From: Lindgomyces ingoldianus
Lineage: Eukaryota; Ascomycota; Dothideomycetes; Pleosporales; Lindgomycetaceae
NCBI RefSeq assembly: GCF_010093535.1
Contig: NW_022985163.1
Coordinates: 989,243 to 1,023,785, forward strand
Direction: 5' to 3'
DNA length: 34,543 nt
Shown: positions 30,770 to 34,543 of the stretch, piece after piece
Position numbering within the stretch: the first letter of the stretch is position 1
Layout of the letters: each line of letters begins with the position of its first letter
Program-made: the position numbers and the translations under genes
The notes under the pieces: generated by a model
Databases searched by the model: none
What the model saw: only the letters and a program-made list of their open reading frames with translations
Told to the model about the DNA's origin: nothing

Positions 30770-30886
30770 TGTAACAGTGCTGCTTGTTAAGCTCCGCTGC
30801 TAGTCACATGATCTCGCTAAGGGTTAAGCAAGCGCGCTAGCGCCTTAGCGCTGCGCAAGCTTTTCTCTCGCGAAAACCCTTCGCCT
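30770..30886 (+). repeat. Truncated 3' LTR of G3
   Basis: First 117 bp of the LTR, collinear with 20269-20385. It stops at ...TTCGCCT where copia starts; the 5' LTR continues CCTTCACTCCCC. CGCCT (30882-30886) is the probable copia target duplication, whose second copy should follow the copia 3' LTR outside the window. Confidence 0.9.
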
Positions 30887-31207
30887 TGTCAGATATGCGC
30901 ACCTACTGTCAAGACAGGAGGAACGTTTGACGAAAGCTGCTACATAGTACGAGCAATAAGCTCGAACAGTATGTTGCTGCAAATTGCTGCATTTTGCAGC
31001 ATTTTGCAGCATGTTGCAAGCTGGTCGCGCATAGGGCTAGTGCGCGAGGGACTCGGATCGGAAAAACAAAGGCTGAGCAACACGAGTAGAGCAGAAAAAA
31101 GGATTAAAAAATCAAGACAATTAATACAATTAATTAATCATCCTATACATTATATCTAAACCCATCATTTATCTCAGGAAGCCTAGAAACAGTGCTTAAA
31201 TCTGACA
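30887..31207 (+). repeat. 5' LTR of the copia element (321 bp)
   Basis: Begins TGTCAGATATGCGC and ends CAATCTGACA-type sequence (here TAAATCTGACA), with 7-bp inverted ends TGTCAGA/TCTGACA. Related copies are the solo LTR at 6744-7084 and the partial one at 16956-17026. Short TGCTGCA / TTTGCAGCA repeats lie at 30973-31018. I could not assign a tRNA primer site in the following ATTAAGAGTCTTAG. Confidence 0.88.
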
Positions 31208-31239
31208 ATTAAGAGTCTTAGTGCCTCTATTAATACAAA

Positions 31240-31569
31240 ATGGCCACCCAGCCTCCTCGAGACGCGACAGTCGTCCTTCGAGACCACACCGACTACAGAG
31301 CCTGGATGATGCAGCTGCAATCGAGATGTGTAGCGCACGGCATCTGGCCGCAAGTGGATCCTAAGTTGACCATCTAAATGATCTCTAAACTAAGAGCTCT
31401 AGAGATGCTGCTAATAGCTAAGTTTTTACCAGCCTCTAATGTTAAAACGCCTACGCACATAAACAAGCTATTAATAAGCAGTGTTAGAGCCTTTAAAGAA
31501 GCTATTAAATACTATAAGATTAAGGCTAATAAGTATAAAAGTAATAGATATAATTATAAAAGAAAGTAA
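31240..31569 (+). pseudogene. gag: Copia gag, N-terminal part
   Basis: ATG 31240 (AAAATGGCC) starts a frame reading MATQPPRDATVVLRDH, then DYRAWMMQLQSRCVAHGIW, typical of the N-terminus of copia gag where W and DY/W residues precede the capsid-like region. TAA at 31375-31377 interrupts it; the same frame continues (AFKEAIKYYKIKANKYK) to TAA 31567-31569. The short open piece at 31378-31569 is therefore gag, not a separate gene. Beyond 31570 the frame is recognisable but full of stops. Confidence 0.75.
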
Positions 31570-34543
31570 TTAAGCTTTTAACAGATTATTATCTTTATCT
31601 AGTTAACAGTTAGCCTGCATCTGCAGTGTATATGCTGTTCCCTAGATTAACAACTTAGACAGTGGATTATAAACCTTAAAGCTATAGTAAGTGTTAATAA
31701 CTAATTTAAATAAGAACATGCGCATAACTAATATAATACATCCTTAAAGCTACTAAGAAACTTAAGCATATAAAACCTGTAGCTAGCAGAGTATAATTAC
31801 GCTGCTACAGAAGCAGAGACATAAAATGTTCTAAAAACAACGCAGTTTAATGCTGTTACAAAGGACTTTTTAACTACTATAAATAAAGTTGCCTCTTATT
31901 AGTTTATAACCTTTTAAGAAAGTAGACAGTTTACACTAAACATAAATTAAAAAAAATAATAAAGCGCTTTTAAAAACACATAATATTAAATTATCTAATA
32001 CATATAAAAAAGCATAAAGCTGCTTTTATAATAGATAACTTATTATACCTTACAAAAAGTAAAAAGACTACCTAGGGCATAAATAAGAACGCCTATAGTG
32101 CAGAAGTTACAACATTAAGAAAATAAAGTAGACTTTAACATTAATATTATTAAAAAGATAATAGAAAGTTATCTTTAAGCTAAAAACTTACTAAAATAAA
32201 AGGCACTAAATATTCTACATGTAGACACATCTATGCACTAAAAAACTACTTCTATGTTTATCTAGACAAAGCACTAGACTAGTAAATGCTAAATAAGAAA
32301 GTTAAAAAGCTTATAGCATTAAAGCATAAGCACAACTTAGAATTTTAAGGCCTACTAAGAGAGCAGTGTAGATATAATTTAAAAATACTAATTCTAAAAA
32401 GTTTACATATACTTACACTAGAGATATAAGAAGACTAACTTAAAAGCTAGAAAGTATTAAGAGTTAAGGCAGCTACATTACTAGCTATAGTTAATTTAAA
32501 CTAAAATAAATATCTACTAAAAGAATTATTTATCTTTAACTTAGGCTTAACATACTACATTATAAATAATTTTAATTAGATTTATAACTATTATTTACTA
32601 ACACTAAAAAACTTTATCTAGTCTAAAAACTCTTATATATAGATTTAAAGCTATAGATTAATTACACTAAGCCTAAAAAGTAAGCATAAAACACATAGTT
32701 AAGCATACAGTCTTGTACTACATAACGCTGCACTGTGCCTAGACCTGCTGTGCAACCTAGTCTTGTTCTACCTACTGCAACAGAAAAGAATTTAGTAGGA
32801 CACATAAGTAGAGCTAACTGCTTTAAAGGCCTTAAATAAGATAATAATTAAAAATCTTATAAAGATTTATAGCTAATAAGTGTTAAAGTACTATCTACTA
32901 TAAAAGAGCTTATATTATACACACATAATTAACATAAGAACTAAATGTAGTCTATAAAAAGTATTAGTAAAGCTATAGCATAAGCGTCTAGGACACTCTA
33001 GACTAGCTACACTTTAACACCTTATATAGCAAGCTAAGGGGGTGTAAATTAAAGAAATTATAACAGTCTAATATAACTTATATAGCAAAGCTAAGATATA
33101 ATAATAAATTAGCTGCGCACTATAAATTAGTAACAGTAGACCTAGTAAAAGACTGTTAATTAATTTCTATACATATAAAGCATAAAGCATTATAAAAGAG
33201 CAAAGTTAAATGCTAATTACTAATAAGTATTTTAGCCTTTAGTAAAACCTTTACTTTAAAGATAATAGGCTTACTAAATTAATTATTAAAGCTTTTATAA
33301 TCTTTATCCTCTTTTTAAAGAACTATTATAACATTACTGTAAAAGTTATTAAAGCTAATAATAAGATTATAATAGTAAAACTAGAGGTAAAATGCTAGCT
33401 AGCATTGCATAAAATAACTGTTAAGCCTTTAGCACTAGATACACAAGCCTAGAACAGAGAAGCTAAACGCTTAGGGGGTGTAAATAAGAAGAAATTATAA
33501 GCTATACAACTAGATGCTAACCTACTATAGAATGTATAGCTATACATCACTAGAGCCAGCGTATACCTATACAATTAGACGCTAAACTATGCTAATAACT
33601 AGAAAACACTATATAAGATCTTCTTTACATAAGTAGCTCTAAATAATAAAGTTATTATGTTAATTTAAAAGCTAAGCTTTATACATCTAAAAGCTTATAA
33701 CTGTAAAGCATTTATAATAACTAATAACACACATTAAAATAAATCTAAGCTATAAAGGCTAGACCTAAAGGCGTAGATTAAATATCTAGTTAGGTACTAA
33801 TTATTAAACATTTACTATATATAGATACTACTACTAGTAAAAGTAATTTATACATATAACATTATTTTTAATAAACACTTAATCTTTAGTAGTAAGCTTA
33901 AAGACCTAATAAATAACTTTATATATAACATAGTAAAAGAAATTACTATATATATTAAAATAATTAAGCTTCTAACACCTAGTTATTAGCTAAAGATAAA
34001 GTTATTTTATAAAAACAACACTATAAATAATATATTAAATTTTAATAAAGTAGACCTACTAGGCTACTATTAAGAAAAGAAGATTAGAGATAACTATCTA
34101 TCTTCTCTAAATACTCTGCTACCTGCAGCATTGCTTATGTAGTTAATAGCTAGAGCAGCACTAAAGCTAAGCTAAATAGGGTTATTAAAGACTATACTAT
34201 AGGCTGTAGCCTTTATAGCTAGTATAAGATCTAGAAGTGTAGAAAAGTATAGTAGTAAAACACTAAATAAAGCAGTATTAATAAAGATACTATTTAAAAA
34301 AAAACACTTTATAGAAGCTAGCTGCTACTTTTACTATTAACTTAAAAGCAACTAGAGGAGCACCTTTTATATAAGATGTTTAAGGCAGCAGAAAGAACGC
34401 ACCTAGATAGTTATTAGATAATAAAATCCTAGACAGAGGTCTAGACAAAGCTAATTAAGGCAGCTAGACAGCAGATTCTAGATTGTATGTAGGTGTACAC
34501 CTATAAGCTTAATAAGCACTATAGATTATAAAGATGTAAGGCG
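31570..34543 (+). pseudogene. Copia gag-pol remnant, RIP-destroyed, to the start of reverse transcriptase
   Basis: There is no open frame. Gag continues to about 32300. Near 33835-33980 the plus strand reads VKVIYTYNIIFNKHLIF, then KLKDLINNF, corresponding to the integrase C-terminal motif (K-V-x-x-T-R-D-V-x-F-x-E) of copia with RIP-type substitutions. At 34490-34540 VYTYKLNKHYRL.RCKA matches the start of copia RT (W-V-Y-x-x-K-x-D-x-x-G-x-x-x-x-x-K-A-R), the W being a TAG. The spacing from the LTR (about 3.3 kb) fits a copia element of usual size. Protease and the integrase DDE residues could not be placed. Confidence 0.65.

Larger units (their letters stand above)
20269..30886 (+). mobile_element. 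Chromovirus-type Ty3/gypsy retrotransposon G3, nearly complete
   Basis: 5' LTR (20269-20483), self-priming site, leader split by element T, gag, pol with protease-RT-RNase H-integrase-chromodomain, polypurine tract, and a 3' LTR cut by copia at 30887. It inserted in A3; the 5-bp ATAGT before the 5' LTR is the likely target, and its second copy should lie right of the window. G3 is far less mutated than its surroundings, with a pol frame of 960 codons uninterrupted after 26807. The two LTR stretches that can be compared (117 bp) differ at four sites, three being TpG/CpA to TpA in the 3' copy. Confidence 0.9.
30887..34543 (+). mobile_element. Ty1/copia retrotransposon, 5' part, running off the window
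   Basis: 5' LTR (30887-31207), gag from ATG 31240, decayed gag/integrase, and the start of reverse transcriptase at the very end. The integrase-before-RT order is diagnostic of copia. The LTR and the first 140 bp of gag are nearly free of RIP, while everything after about 31375 is heavily mutated. It sits in the 3' LTR of G3, so it is among the last insertions here. Confidence 0.85.

Noticed and set aside
31378..31569. Separate 63-residue gene
   Set aside because: It is in frame with, and directly after, the copia gag start; a single TAA separates them.

Overview
The window looks like an AT-rich, transposon-filled block from a filamentous ascomycete (Pezizomycotina). A Dothideomycete/Pleosporales host is my guess, not proven. 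Most of it carries the mark of repeat-induced point mutation (RIP): CpA has become TpA, its complement TpG has become TpA, and coding frames are full of TAA/TAG. I find no intact host gene, tRNA, rRNA or CRISPR array. Nearly all of the DNA is nested mobile elements, and most element borders can be placed from target-site duplications (TSDs) and from empty sites in sister copies within the window.

Layout. A minus-strand Ty3/gypsy element (G2) is the scaffold, in pieces from 4148 to 18875. Its 3' part was entered by a second, plus-strand gypsy copy of the same family (G1, 158-4147, 3' LTR at 3562-4147). Both were entered by a cassette E with Helitron-like or Helentron-like ends (1-157 and 6173-9028). 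Two related pogo-type (Tc1/mariner, DDE_1) families inserted at TA. Family A has copies A1 530-2374, A2 14584-18520 and A3 18876-20268. Family B has copies B1 9621-12257, B2 15309-17398 nested in A2, fold-back copy B3 13346-14445, and fragment B4 6538-7265. Smaller insertions inside these are a hAT-like miniature element (9685-10130), a GC-rich solo LTR (10951-11262) and copia LTRs (6744-7084; partial at 16956-17026 beside an assembly gap, 16421-16955).

Right part. A younger chromovirus-type Ty3/gypsy element (G3, 20269-30886) sits in A3. It still has readable gag (25137-26627) and pol (26594-30607) in -1 relative frames. An 11-12 nt complementarity between its leader and its LTR indicates Tf1-type self-primed reverse transcription. 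Its leader is split by a 4,036-bp element T (20645-24680) with perfect 36-bp terminal inverted repeats, a broken Cys-rich/Ser-Asn-rich reading frame and a decayed plus-strand coding region I cannot assign. Its 3' LTR is cut at 30887 by a plus-strand Ty1/copia element that runs off the window at the start of its reverse transcriptase.

Relative ages follow from nesting: G2 first, then G1, E, A and B copies, then G3 in A3, and finally T and copia in G3. RIP load broadly agrees: G3, the copia LTR and the solo LTR are light, while G1, G2, A and B are heavy. The most distinctive features are the self-priming signals of G3, element T, the E cassette, the fold-back B3, and an abrupt RIP boundary inside the copia gag.
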